Notes under the pieces: generated by a model
The model's input: the letters and a program-made list of their open reading frames with translations, nothing else
What the model was told of the DNA's origin: nothing
Database searches by the model: none
Translations under genes and position numbers: made by a program
NCBI GenBank assembly: GCA_037349315.1
Contig: JBAIAC010000024.1
Location: 39,157,501-39,221,500, forward strand
DNA length: 64,000 nt
Source of the DNA: Chelydra serpentina
Lineage: Eukaryota > Chordata > Testudines > Chelydridae
Direction: 5' to 3'
In this document: positions 45,025 through 54,779 of the stretch, one piece after another
How positions within the stretch are numbered: position 1 is the first letter of the stretch
How the letters are laid out: every line of letters starts with the position of its first letter

Positions 45025-45390
45025 TGTAACAGGTCCTCTGTCCCCCCTCTTCCTGCAGGCCACTGCAGGGTGGCCCAATAAAGCGCAGGGAGGCTTCCTG
45101 TTATGCTGCACCTGTGGCTTTATTTACACACCCTTCTCCCACCACCAACATTGAGCTATATATACAAGGCTTTTCAGGGTTTGTTCCCTCTTTCCCAAGC
45201 AGCCAGTCCTCAGCCAGGAGGCCGATCTTTCCCCTGGCTGACTCCCTTTATGCTGGCTTGTCAGGCCCGCAGGTGGAGCCAATCCCCAGGCCAGGCATCA
45301 GGCATGTTCCACCAGCCCCAATCTATTCCTCTTGATTGGAGCTGGCTGAGCAGGGGCTAATTAGGTGCTTTGCAGCAGCAGCCTGCTACA
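45025..45390 (-). mobile_element. Solo LTR (366 bp) with 5-bp target duplication
   Basis: Starts TGTAACAGG and ends CCTGCTACA (TG...CA with short inverted ends), flanked on both sides by GGCAC (45020-45024, 45391-45395). On the minus strand GTATATATAGC lies about 50 bp before AATAAAG, in TATA-to-polyA order, so the LTR reads right to left. No internal region or second LTR is present; the ERV or Gypsy class cannot be told. Confidence 0.82.
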
Positions 45391-45679
45391 GGCACTCTTT
45401 CACACATTTGTGAGTTCAGTTTTGTTTGAAGTCATGGAAGAGTTAAACTCAAGTGACTTCTTTTTAAACTTCATACTTACTATGGACCTATTCCTTGGTA
45501 AAGACAGGTGTCATTGTCATGCTTGAAGAAGTTTTAGTTGAAAATACAGATAAGTATATATAAAGGCATACCATACACTCTCACAATATCCACTTTTCTA
45601 TTACATTTTTATTATTGAATAGCAAGATACAGTTCTCCAAGGATTCACCTACACAATGCATAAAAGAACAAATCCCCCC

Positions 45680-45840
45680 CCCCCCCAAGAACCACACACC
45701 AGGAGCGAGTCTCAGAGCCTGGGTCAACTGACTTGGGTCTTGCACGGTGGGACTAAAAATAGCAGTGTGGTTGCTCAGGCTGCTATTTTTAGTTTGCACC
45801 CTAAAACTGAGTCCGTTGACCTAGGCTTTAAGACTTGCTG
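45680..45840. repeat. MITE-like fold-back fragment
   Basis: GGGACTAAAAATAGCAGTGT and GGCTGCTATTTTTAGTTTGC form an inverted pair, within outer GGGTCAACTGACTTGGGT and GTCCGTTGACCTAGGC. It looks like an internal piece of a TIR-type MITE related to 45955-46340. Confidence 0.5.
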
Positions 45841-45954
45841 CCACATTATTTTTTTTCTTCTGTGTAGACTCACCCCAAAAATGAATTTTCTCCTATTGCA
45901 ACAAATGCCACATTCTCTAAATCATCTTAGAAAATCTATACCCATATGAGCATC

Positions 45955-46340
45955 TAAGGGTACATTTACACTGCACACCAAGCCTGGGCTCTGACTCAAG
46001 GTTTGAACCCAAGCCCCCCTTCCATCCACACACAAATCAGTCTAACTTGGGTCAGCAAGCACTCAGGGCCCAGGTCCTAGCACCCTGCCGGGGGCAGGGG
46101 AGGTCAGAGCCCAAGTCCTGCTGAGACTCTGGTTCAAGTCCTGTTATTTTGCAGTCTGGGCGCAGGTCAAGCCACAAACCCGAGTCTGAAGGTTTGCAGT
46201 ATGGATGCATCAGCATGGCTGTGGGACTTGGATCCAGTAAACCAAGATTTATAGTGCAGTACAAGCCTGGGCTTGGAAACACAGATTCCACAAGCCGGGG
46301 TCCTGCAGACCTGGGCTTCGTGTGCAGTGCAGACATATCC
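45955..46340. mobile_element. TIR MITE (GGGTACATTTACACTGCAC family)
   Basis: The left end AAGGGTACATTTACACTGCA and the right end GTGCAGTGCAGACATATCCT are inverted, extending inwards to AAGCCTGGG and CCTGGGCTT. Internal sequence is rich in GGGTC/GACTC blocks. The short A/T-rich flanks leave the superfamily (Harbinger or other) open. Confidence 0.65.
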
Positions 46341-46865
46341 TTTGAGTGTCTATGGGTTCTCCTGTTTTTCCTTTATACATTTGGACTGCATTATGAACAA
46401 AAAATTGCGTTTATTTGAATGTGATCATTGATGTAGGTTCAAAAATGCACTGATTTCTAGTTTACTTCTGCCCCTTTATCAAAGTGTCAGTACACAAAAT
46501 GCTATGATTCAGACATAAATGTAAAAATTGGATAATTTAAAGTTGTGGGAAATCACAGGAACTATAAATTGACCCTATAAATTGTCACTATAAAGTGATA
46601 AGTGCATTGCTTGTAATGTTGTTTATCACTTTAATTTTTATGCCATTATACAAAAGCGTAGTGTGTATACTCTGTGTAGGTTGAGAAGGTTCAGCTTCTG
46701 TGGAAGCTATAACTCCCTCATTCCTGTGCATTCAAAATCTGTAATCATATTGTTGCATTAGTGGGGCAGGGCTTTTTTGGCACTTCTAATATGTAGGTTG
46801 TAACGTAGGTTCTTCCCAATCCACCATGAAGACTGCAATTGAATCTTGAAACGTATGTGTTACAC

Positions 46866-47804
46866 CAGGGGCAGGCAAACTTTTTGGCCTGAGGGCCGCA
46901 TCGGGTTTCGTTAATTTGTATGGACGGCCGGTTAGGGGAGGAGGTCGTGACATGGCCCGGCCCCCACCTCCTATCCGCTCCTCACCCCCTGGGACTCCTG
47001 CCCCATCCACACACCCCCGCTCCCTGTCCCCTGCCGCCCCATCCAATCCCTCCTCTCATTCCTGACGGGCCCTCCCGGGACCCCTGCCCCATCCATACCC
47101 CCCCCGCTCCCTGTCCCCTGACTGCCCCCCTGGGACCCCTATCCCATTCTCTCCCCTCCCTCTCCTTCCTGACTGCTCCCCCCCCACCTCCAGAACCCCT
47201 GCCCCTGACTGCCCCATCCAACCCTCCCTCTCCTTCCTGATTTTCCCCCTCCCCCCCCTCCCCTGGGACCCCTGCCCCTGACTGCCACCCCATCCAACCC
47301 CTCCTCTCCTGACGTGCCCCCCCCGGGACCCCTGTCCCATCCAACCACCCTTTCTCCCTGTCCCCTGACTGTCTCATCAACCCTCCCTCTCCTTCCTGAC
47401 TCTCCCTCCCCCCCCCCGACATCTGCCCCCATTCAAGCCCCCTGTTCCCTGCCCTCTGACCACCCCGACCCCTATCCACACCCTCGCTCCCTGACCACCA
47501 CCCCGAACTCCCCTGCCCTCTATCCAACTCCCCTACCTCCTTACCGCGCTGCCTGAAGCACCGGTAGCTGGCAGCGCTACGGCGGCGCTACAGCTCTGCC
47601 GCCCAGCTGGAGCCAGGCCACGCTGCCGCCACCACGCAGCACAGAGCACCAGGTCAAGTCAGGCTCTGCAGCTGCGCTGTCCCAGGAGCTCCCAGCCCCA
47701 CCGCCCAGAGCTGAGGCTGCCAGGGAGAGGGGAACAGCAGGGGAGGGGCCGGAGGTAGCCTCCCGCGGCAGGAGGGTCCCGTGGGCCATAGTTTGCCCAC
47801 CTCT
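46866..47804. mobile_element. hAT-like element with extremely C-rich core
   Basis: Termini CAGGGGCAGGCAAACT and AGTTTGCCCACCTCTG; flanks TGTTACAC and TTTTACAC match at 7 of 8 positions. The core (46960-47550) is a degenerate array of CCTGACTGCCCC / CCCATCCAACCC units, strongly C-rich on the plus strand. The long open frames on the minus strand (Gly/Arg-rich) are products of this composition. Confidence 0.82.
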
Positions 47805-48861
47805 GTTTTACACCCATGAATTATTATTATTAAAAAAAATTCACACCCACTTACTGAGACTGAGGCAGTTGTAACCACCTGCATGGAAGGGTGAAAGAAC
47901 TGTCTTACTGGAAGAGGGTTGATACTTTGGTTATGGGGTGCTGGCCAGAGCGGAAGTCTTGGCAGGACTGGGTAGGGGAAAAAGCATTATTAGAGGCAAA
48001 TGGGAGCATTATGTTGGAATTGTAGGTTATGGAAGTGGTTGATACTGGAAGCAGAAATGAGAAAAAATTTGGAGGGGAGAGGTATATGTGGAGATAAGGG
48101 AGGATGTTGTGTGGAAAATGTGGGTCCAAGACTAAATCTATTAATTAAAAAAAGGTAGATTGAATTAGAGCTTCAGAATTTCCTCTTGGTGTTCTGTTGA
48201 CTGTATAAAGTGCTTAATTTTTGCTGTCATGTTTTGACATCTCTAAAATCTCTTGTGAATTACATGGTTATGCATTCCAATACGTTCATGTATATATGTA
48301 AATCATGTCGACATGAAAGATGCTGTATTAAAACCAAACCCATATATATTTATCGTTTAAGCTTGTCACTTGGAATTGTACCCAGGACAAAAGGCTAGCA
48401 ACATCATTATAGCTGATTCAAAATCTAGCTGAACACAGAGTACTGCTTTCTGTTGAACCTTTCTCTTTTTTCAGCTGCTTGCATGCAAATATTGCCATGG
48501 TTACAGTGAAACACTTTGCCTCTCACTTTAAGTGATTGATAAGATTCAGCACTTTGCATCAGCCCAAGGTGGTTGAGTTCTTTAAAATGAGACTTCAAGC
48601 CAAGCATCTTGTGTTCCCTTTGCAGAAATGCAGCTGAATGGAGCTGAAAGGGCCACAGACACAAGAACTCGGGACACATTTATGGAAAATTAAGCTGTGT
48701 TTGGCATTGATCTATTTTCCTTATTAATAAAGAAGAGTATTTCAGCAGGAGTTTAGGATTAACTCTGACTTGTTTAGAATTAACTCTAACTTGTTCATAT
48801 ACTAACTGGGATAATGTGCTGACAACAATTCTCCATATTAAGGTACTTGTCCTGCCTGCAG
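47805..48861 (+). other. GPSM2: GPSM2 first intron, distal part
   Basis: AT-rich intron up to the acceptor CTGCCTGCAG at 48861. Another acceptor-like CCCTTTGCAG ends at 48625 and could start an alternative noncoding exon. Confidence 0.45.
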
Positions 48862-48891
48862 AACACTTTTCTCTACTGATAATGCAATTCA

Positions 48892-48953
48892 ATGGAGGAA
48901 AGTAATGTTTTGATAAGCATGCGTGAAGATCATTCCTTTCATGTTCGCTACAG
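48892..48953 (+). CDS. GPSM2: GPSM2 (LGN) first coding exon
   Basis: Encodes MEESNVLISMREDHSFHVRY plus two bases of an arginine codon, then the donor CAG|GTAAGAC. This is the N-terminus of LGN, whose human form begins MEENLISMREDHSFHVRYR; this copy differs by a short insertion after the second Glu. LGN is the Galpha-i/NuMA adaptor that orients the mitotic spindle, with N-terminal TPR and C-terminal GoLoco repeats. The exon probably starts at 48862 after TGTCCTGCCTGCAG, giving 30 bp of 5' untranslated sequence. TPR exons are not in this window, so the next intron is at least 15 kb long. Confidence 0.93.
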
Positions 48954-49896
48954 GTAAGACTATGTACTGTTTTGTATAAAGCTTTAAGTACTGTGTTAAC
49001 AATAGAAACCTTATGTGAATGTTCAATACTGTTCTTTTTAAAGAGAAATAGCAAAGTTAAATATTTCTACAGGAACCTATTTCTTTACCTGTGTTACTAG
49101 TGGCACTGTACCTTAAAACGGAAAGAAATTTAAAAATATCACTCACTTCTTACTGTTGAAAAGTTTTGCTCTTTTTTTCTTTTCTTGGCTTGAACAGTGA
49201 AAATAGACTAGTCAGTTGCCTAGCTGATTTCATTCCCCCCCCCCCCCCACACACACTTTTACATTACTACAGTGCAAACTCTGGTGGAAAAATATTTGCA
49301 CTGGATGGGGGAACTTTCTATTAGAAACTTTTCTAATGGTCTTAGGTTTTGTCAAGCTTATTTTGCAAAACCTAAAATTTGGTTCAGATTTGACCTGACA
49401 GTCTCTCATTTGGTGCTGAACCCAAGAATTGTGTGAGATGAGAAAATAATTAAAAAAACCTGTCATTCCACACTTCTGTAAGTTTGGTACTGTTCTTTCA
49501 AGAAGTTTCACTTTTTATACCTTCCATAGCTCTGCTCTGAAACTGTCACTGTACTGGTGTAGGGACCATAGGCGCCGACTCCGTGGGTGCTACGGGGCTG
49601 CCCCCCCACACCCAGCTCACCTCCGCTATCCTTCAGAGTTGGGTCTCACATAGAAAATACTGCCTTAACATATTTCTTACTCCTGTTGCCCGTGCCAGTT
49701 CTGGGGCTTCCAACTTGGAACCCTCTCTGGGCCAGAGGGAGAGACCTCAATTCAGTCTGGTCTCCCAATACACCTGTTCAGGGCAATCTCAAGAGCAACA
49801 GGAGCTCTGTCTCCCAACTGACTCTCTAAACACCAGTTTGACTAAAAGGAACACTGGAGTATAATGGGAAATGCTGTTTTTAAATAGAATCCTAAC
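48954..49896 (+). other. GPSM2: GPSM2 intron after the start exon, proximal part
   Basis: AT-rich intron with a poly-C run near 49237-49248. The stretch 49567-49640 (ATAGGCGCCGACTCCGTGGG) resembles the end of another turtle repeat, otherwise unclassified. Confidence 0.5.
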
Positions 49897-50085
49897 TTCT
49901 TCTTCGAGTGCTTGCTCATATGTATTCCAATTAGGGGTGCGCGCGCGGCGTGCACGATCGTCGGAAGATTTTTACCCTAGCAACACTCGGTGGGCCGGCT
50001 GGCGCCCCCTGGAGTGGCGCCGTTACGGTGCCTGATATATACCCCAGCCGGCCCAGCGCCCTCTCCGTTCCTTCTTACCGCCCGT
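49897..50085 (+). repeat. DIRS left inverted terminal repeat
   Basis: Starts TTCTTCTTCGAGTGCTTGCT. The part from CCAATTAGGGGTGCGCGCGC to GTTCCTTCTTACCG is repeated in reverse at 55976-56130 with few differences. Confidence 0.92.
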
Positions 50086-50281
50086 GACGGTCGTTGGAAC
50101 TGTGGAGAGCAGCTCGCTGACCTCCACATCCCTAGCATACTTAGCACTCGCTTATCTTGTAGATAGTTTAAGTACTTCTTAATTAGTTGTTAATAGTTAT
50201 TCATAGTTCGTTGTGTAGTTAGTGTAAATAGTAGCGGGAGATAAGGGGCTTCTCCCCTGTCTCCCTCCCGGTACCGGGCCA

Positions 50282-52859
50282 ATGCCTGGCTCTCCGGGAC
50301 TCAAGCCTTGCTCGGCCTGCCAGAAGCCGATGCCCACAGGAGATCCCCGCGCCTCCTGTTTGAAGTGCCTCGGGGAGTCCCACCTTCTGGACAAGTGCCG
50401 TATTTGTAAGGCGTTTAAGCCGCGGACCAAGAAGGAGCGGGACTTTCGTTTGAAGCAGCTCCTCCTGGAGGCCTCGCTTAGCCCGATGTCGGCCCCGCAC
50501 CGGAACCCGGTACCGACCCCGGCGGCCTCGTCATCTGCGGCACCGCAGCGCCCGAGATCCGGGAAAGAGCCCAGGCACCGTACGCCTCAGGCTGGGACTT
50601 CGCAGAGGCGTCGCTCTCTGTCCCCGAGAGCGAAGAAGTCGGGCACTGCACCAGCACCGACTACGGCGCCGCTGCTCACGCAGCCTGTTCCAGACCACGC
50701 CAGGCCTGGTATGGTGCCAGCACCGTTGACTCCGGTACCGCAAGGACCGTTGAGCTCGGTGCCAGTGGCTCAGATCCCTGTGCCACCTACTCTGGCCCCG
50801 CAGAGGCCGTCGAGTCCGGCGCCGCCACCGATACCGGCGCCGGCCCTGCCAACTCCGGCACCCCAGAGGCCGTTGAGTGCAGGACAGCCTTCTCAGGCTC
50901 CGGTACCGACGACTCCGGCCCCACAAGGCACGTTGAGCTCGGTAACCGCCAGCTCCCCGGCCCGCACCGTGGTAGAGCTTCCGCTGCCGTCCACTCCGGA
51001 CGCCTCGGCGGCACGGGACCTGATTGCGATGACCGATCCGGCACCGACCCCATCCTCGTTACCACCGTTGCGGATCGTCGCTTCCTGCGGCAAACCGGCC
51101 ATGTTCCACCCGGTGCCGCATGCGGAGACCAGCCAGCAGCAGTCGGCGTCTCCTCGGTACCGCTCGCAGTCCCGGCACCGGTCACCATCCCGGCACCGGT
51201 CGTACTCGCGGTACCGCTTTAGGTCCCCCTCCAGACGGCGGTATGTCGACTCCCGGTACCGATCCCGGTCCCGTGGCCGGTCACCACGTAGATCTCCGGA
51301 CGATCGGCATCATTATCGTTCGCCGAGGCGTTCCCGATCCAGGTCTGGATCCCGGTACTGCAGTCACCGCCGGTACCGTTCCAGATCCCGGTACCGGTCG
51401 AGTTCCCGGTACCGATCTACGGCACCTCGACATACCATAGCAACGCAGACCACCCTCCATGGCTACTCTGCACCACCTTGGCCTTCTCGCTCCGTCTCCC
51501 CCTCTTCTAGAGCCGGTAGCGACCTGTACGTGGAGGATCGCACGGTGGGTGAGCAGGGCCACCTGCCAGATGCCGGACAGGACCCATCCCACGACCAGGG
51601 ACAATGGGCCTTCTGGACCCCGATGGCGTACCATCAGGCCCAAGGGGTCCCATCTAGAGCCTCCCTCTCGGCTCAATCCGAGCGTAGAGCACCGGAGGCT
51701 ACGGTATCCCGGCCTCCACCAGACGTCTCGGAATCGGTCGCGGCCCCAGACTTGGAGGCCCCAACCCTGGACCCCTCAGCGCCCCCCCCCCCCCCCCCCC
51801 CGAGGACCCGCTCGCTCAAGGTCTGTCGTCCTCCTCCTCCCCTGACGAGGCAGTGGCAGGAGCATCATCTTCCGGCCCGCCTCCTATCGATCTCCGGGAC
51901 CATCAAGACCTGCTTCGCAGATTGGCCCTTAACATGGATCTGCAGATCGAGGAGGTCCCAGAACTGGAGGACCCGGTGGTGGACATTTTGACAACTGACG
52001 CCCCCACCAGGGTAGCCCTGCCATTCGTCCGCACGATACTGGCCAACGCCACATCTATCTGGCAGTCCCCAGCCTCGATACCCCCCACTGCCAGGGGTGT
52101 AGAGAGGAAGTATATGGCACCTCCAACAGATTTCCAGTATCTCTACACTCACCCCCCTCCGTGCTCACTGGTGGTTCAATCGGTCAACGAGAGGGAGAGG
52201 AATGGCCAACAGGCCCCCGCCCCAAAGTCTAAGGACACCAAGCGCCTAGACTTATTTGGGAGAAAGATTTACTCAGGGGGGGGCCTACAGCTCCGGGCTA
52301 CGAACCAGCAGGCACTCCTGAGCCGCTACGGCTATAACACCTGGGTCTCCATGGAGAAATTTAAAGAACTTATACCTCCGGAGTCCAGGCAGGAGTACAA
52401 AGCTTTTGTCGAGGAGGGCAAGAAGCTGGGCAAGAAGCTGGCCAGGACGTCGCTGCGAGCCTCTCGACATCGCCGACTCGGCCGCCAGAACTATCGCCTC
52501 GGGAGTCGCCATGCGGCGTATCTCCTGGCTACAATCCTCCACCCTCCCCGCGGAGGTCCAGCACACGATCCAGGACCTACCGTTTGAAGGTCAGGGTCTG
52601 TTCTCTGAGAAAACTGACAAAGCTGCAGACCCTCAAAGATGGTCGAACCATCATCCGCACGCTGGGGATGCATACCCCAGCGACGCAGCGCAGACCCTTC
52701 CGGCCCTTCGGACAATGTCCCTACTTCCCACCTGCACCACGACAGGACTTCTACAGGAGGCCGCGTGGTCGAGGGGGCAGGAGACAACAACCCGGTCGAC
52801 AGACCGGCCAGCGACAGGGCCCCCACAAACCATCGTCGGGGCCCAAACAAAATTTTTGA
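50282..52859 (+). pseudogene. DIRS gag-like ORF (ORF1), disrupted by frameshifts
   Basis: The ATG at 50282 opens a frame with a Cys-rich N-terminus (CSACQKP, CLKCLGESHLLDKCRICK), a proline-rich segment built of about four related 66-bp units (50700-50945), and an Arg/Ser/Tyr-rich domain at about 51150-51440 (SRYRSRSRGRSPRRSPDD and similar). The gag core, with PKSKDTKRLDLFGRKIYSGG, lies in another frame from about 51850. A C-terminal basic part near 52640-52859 (RRPRGRGGRRQQPGRQ) is in a third frame. Shifts fall at a 20-C run (about 51782-51801), near 52455 and near 52610. The polyC run may be a sequencing-length artefact. By analogy the product would bind element RNA and form particles; that is inferred. 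Confidence 0.82.
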
Positions 52860-54779
52860 AGGGACGCTCGAGGCCGGAGTACCAGTTTTAATCGATCCTG
52901 TCCCCCTGTTTCTGGACCGCCTTTCCCTTTTCTCCCCGGCGTGGTCAGAAATCACCACGGACCGCTGGGTCATACGCACGGTGAAAAAGGGATACCATTT
53001 GCAGTTTGTCTCCCCACCTCCATCCCATCCTCCCTCCCTGTCCCTCTTCAGGGACCCTTCTCACGAGCAACTCCTCATTCAGGAGGTACAAGAGCTCTTC
53101 TCCGCAGGAGCGGTAGAGGAGGTTCCGAGGGAGCTCAGGGGCAAGGGTTTCTACTCCCGTTATTTCCTAATCCCCAAGGCGAAGGGGGGGCTACGTCCTA
53201 TTCTGGACTTGCGGGGACTCAACAAATTTATGGTAAAGTTGAAGTTCCGTATGCTCTCCCTGGGCACTATTATCCCCTCTATGGATCAGGGAGACTGGTA
53301 CGCCACCCTCGACATGAAGGACGCGTATTTCCATATTGCAATCTACCCACCTCACAGGCGCTTCCTCCGCTTTGTGGTGGGCCAGAGCCACTTTCAGTTT
53401 ACAGTCCTGCCCTTCGGCCTCTCGACGGCACCGAGGGTTTTTACGAAGTGTATGGCAGTGGTAGCAGCCGCCCTTCGGCGTCAAAGAGTTCAGGTGTTCC
53501 CCTACCTCGACGACTGGCTTGGCTGCTGGAATTGCCGCGGATAAGTCCAGTCTCACATTCGCACGGCCATGGGCATGTTCAGGCGGCTCGGCCTCCTCCT
53601 GAATGTAGAAAAGTCCACTTTGGTGCCAACACAGAGGTTAGACTTTATAGGGGCAGTACTGGACTCCACTCTCGCCCGGGCGTTTCTTCCAGAGGCTCGC
53701 TTTCTGACTCTTACAACTACCATACGCAGCCTTCAGGCCTTCCAACGTCAACGGCCCGCTGTTGCCTCAGCCTCCTTGGTCATATGTCATCCTGCACCTT
53801 CGTGACAGCTCACGCCAGGCTGCGCCTCCGGCCCCTCCAGGCATGGCTCGCCTCAGCATACCGGCCGCGCAGGGACAGCCTGAACCTAATTCTGACGGTC
53901 CCAGCACAGGTCCTAGCCTCCCTCAACTGGTGGCTGGACCCCAGGAAGGTGATGTCAGGTGTTCCATTTCATCCACCTCAGCCATCCCTAGCCTTAACCA
54001 CGGATGCTTCATCCCTCGGCTGGGGAGCTCATTTACAGAACCTCCAAACGCAGGGCCTGTGGTCAGAGCAGGAGCTGACACTGCACATCAATGTCAGAGA
54101 ACTGCGAGCGGTACGTCTTGCCTGCCAAGCCTTTGCTCAACATTTACAGGGCCGCTGTGTCACCATCCTTACAGACAACACGACGGCCATGCATTACATC
54201 AACAGACAGGGAGGGGCACGCTCCCTCCCCCTCTGCCGAGAAGCGATTCATCTCTGGGACTTTTGCATAGCCCGCTCCATTCACCTGGTAGCCTCTTTTC
54301 TCCCAGGGGTCCAGAACACCTTGGCGGACCGGCTGAGCAGGTCCTTCCACACTCACGAGTGGTCCATTCGACCGGACGTCATCCACTCTGTCTTCCGGAA
54401 GTGGGGATTTCCCCACATAGACCTATTCGCGACTCACGAGAACCGGAAATGCCACGCGTTCTGCTCACTCCAGGGTCGCTCCCCAGGCTCCCTGACAGAC
54501 GCTTTTCTCCATCCTTGGACGGACCACCTGTCCTATGCCTTCCCACCAGTTCCACTGGTCCACAGAGTCCTGCTCAAGTTGCGCAGGGACAAGGCCCGAT
54601 TAATCCTGATCGCTCCGGCGTGGCCCAGGCAGCACTGGTACACCACTCTCCTGGAGTTCTCCGTGGCCACCCCAATCACTCTACCATTGTGGCCGGACCT
54701 GATTACGCAGCAGCACGGCAGGCTCCATCATCCCGACCTGTACTCTCTTCACCTCACAGCGTGGCTGCTGCATGGCTGA
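52639..54779 (+). pseudogene. DIRS pol (RT, RNase H, methylase-like), disrupted
   Basis: RT blocks: SRYFLIPKAKGGLRPILDLR, TLDMKDAYFHIAI, VLPFGLSTAPRVF and the catalytic box FPYLDDWL. A TAA follows at 53542-53544, ten codons after the box; the same frame continues with GLLLNVEKSTLVPTQRLDFI. The frame then shifts near 53755 into the RNase H part (LTTDASSLGWGAHL, ELRAVRLACQAF, ILTDNTTAMHYINRQGG, LADRLSR). The last part (HIDLFATHENRKC, AFLHPW, YAFPP, LIAPAWPRQHWY) matches the region that in DIRS elements follows RNase H and is related to DNA adenine methylases. One stop and one frameshift make this copy inactive unless they are assembly errors. Confidence 0.87.

Noticed and set aside
46982..47527. 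181-codon Gly/Arg-rich minus-strand frame
   Set aside because: It is produced by the C-rich core of a hAT-like element; overlapping frames give the same kind of repeat.
50531..51676. Arg/Ser/Trp-rich minus-strand frames across the DIRS gag
   Set aside because: Antisense shadows of the gag ORF without similarity to any family.
52941..53560. Upstream part of the frame ending at 54779 as protein
   Set aside because: Over this stretch the RT motifs are in another frame; only the part after about 53755 is real RNase H sequence.
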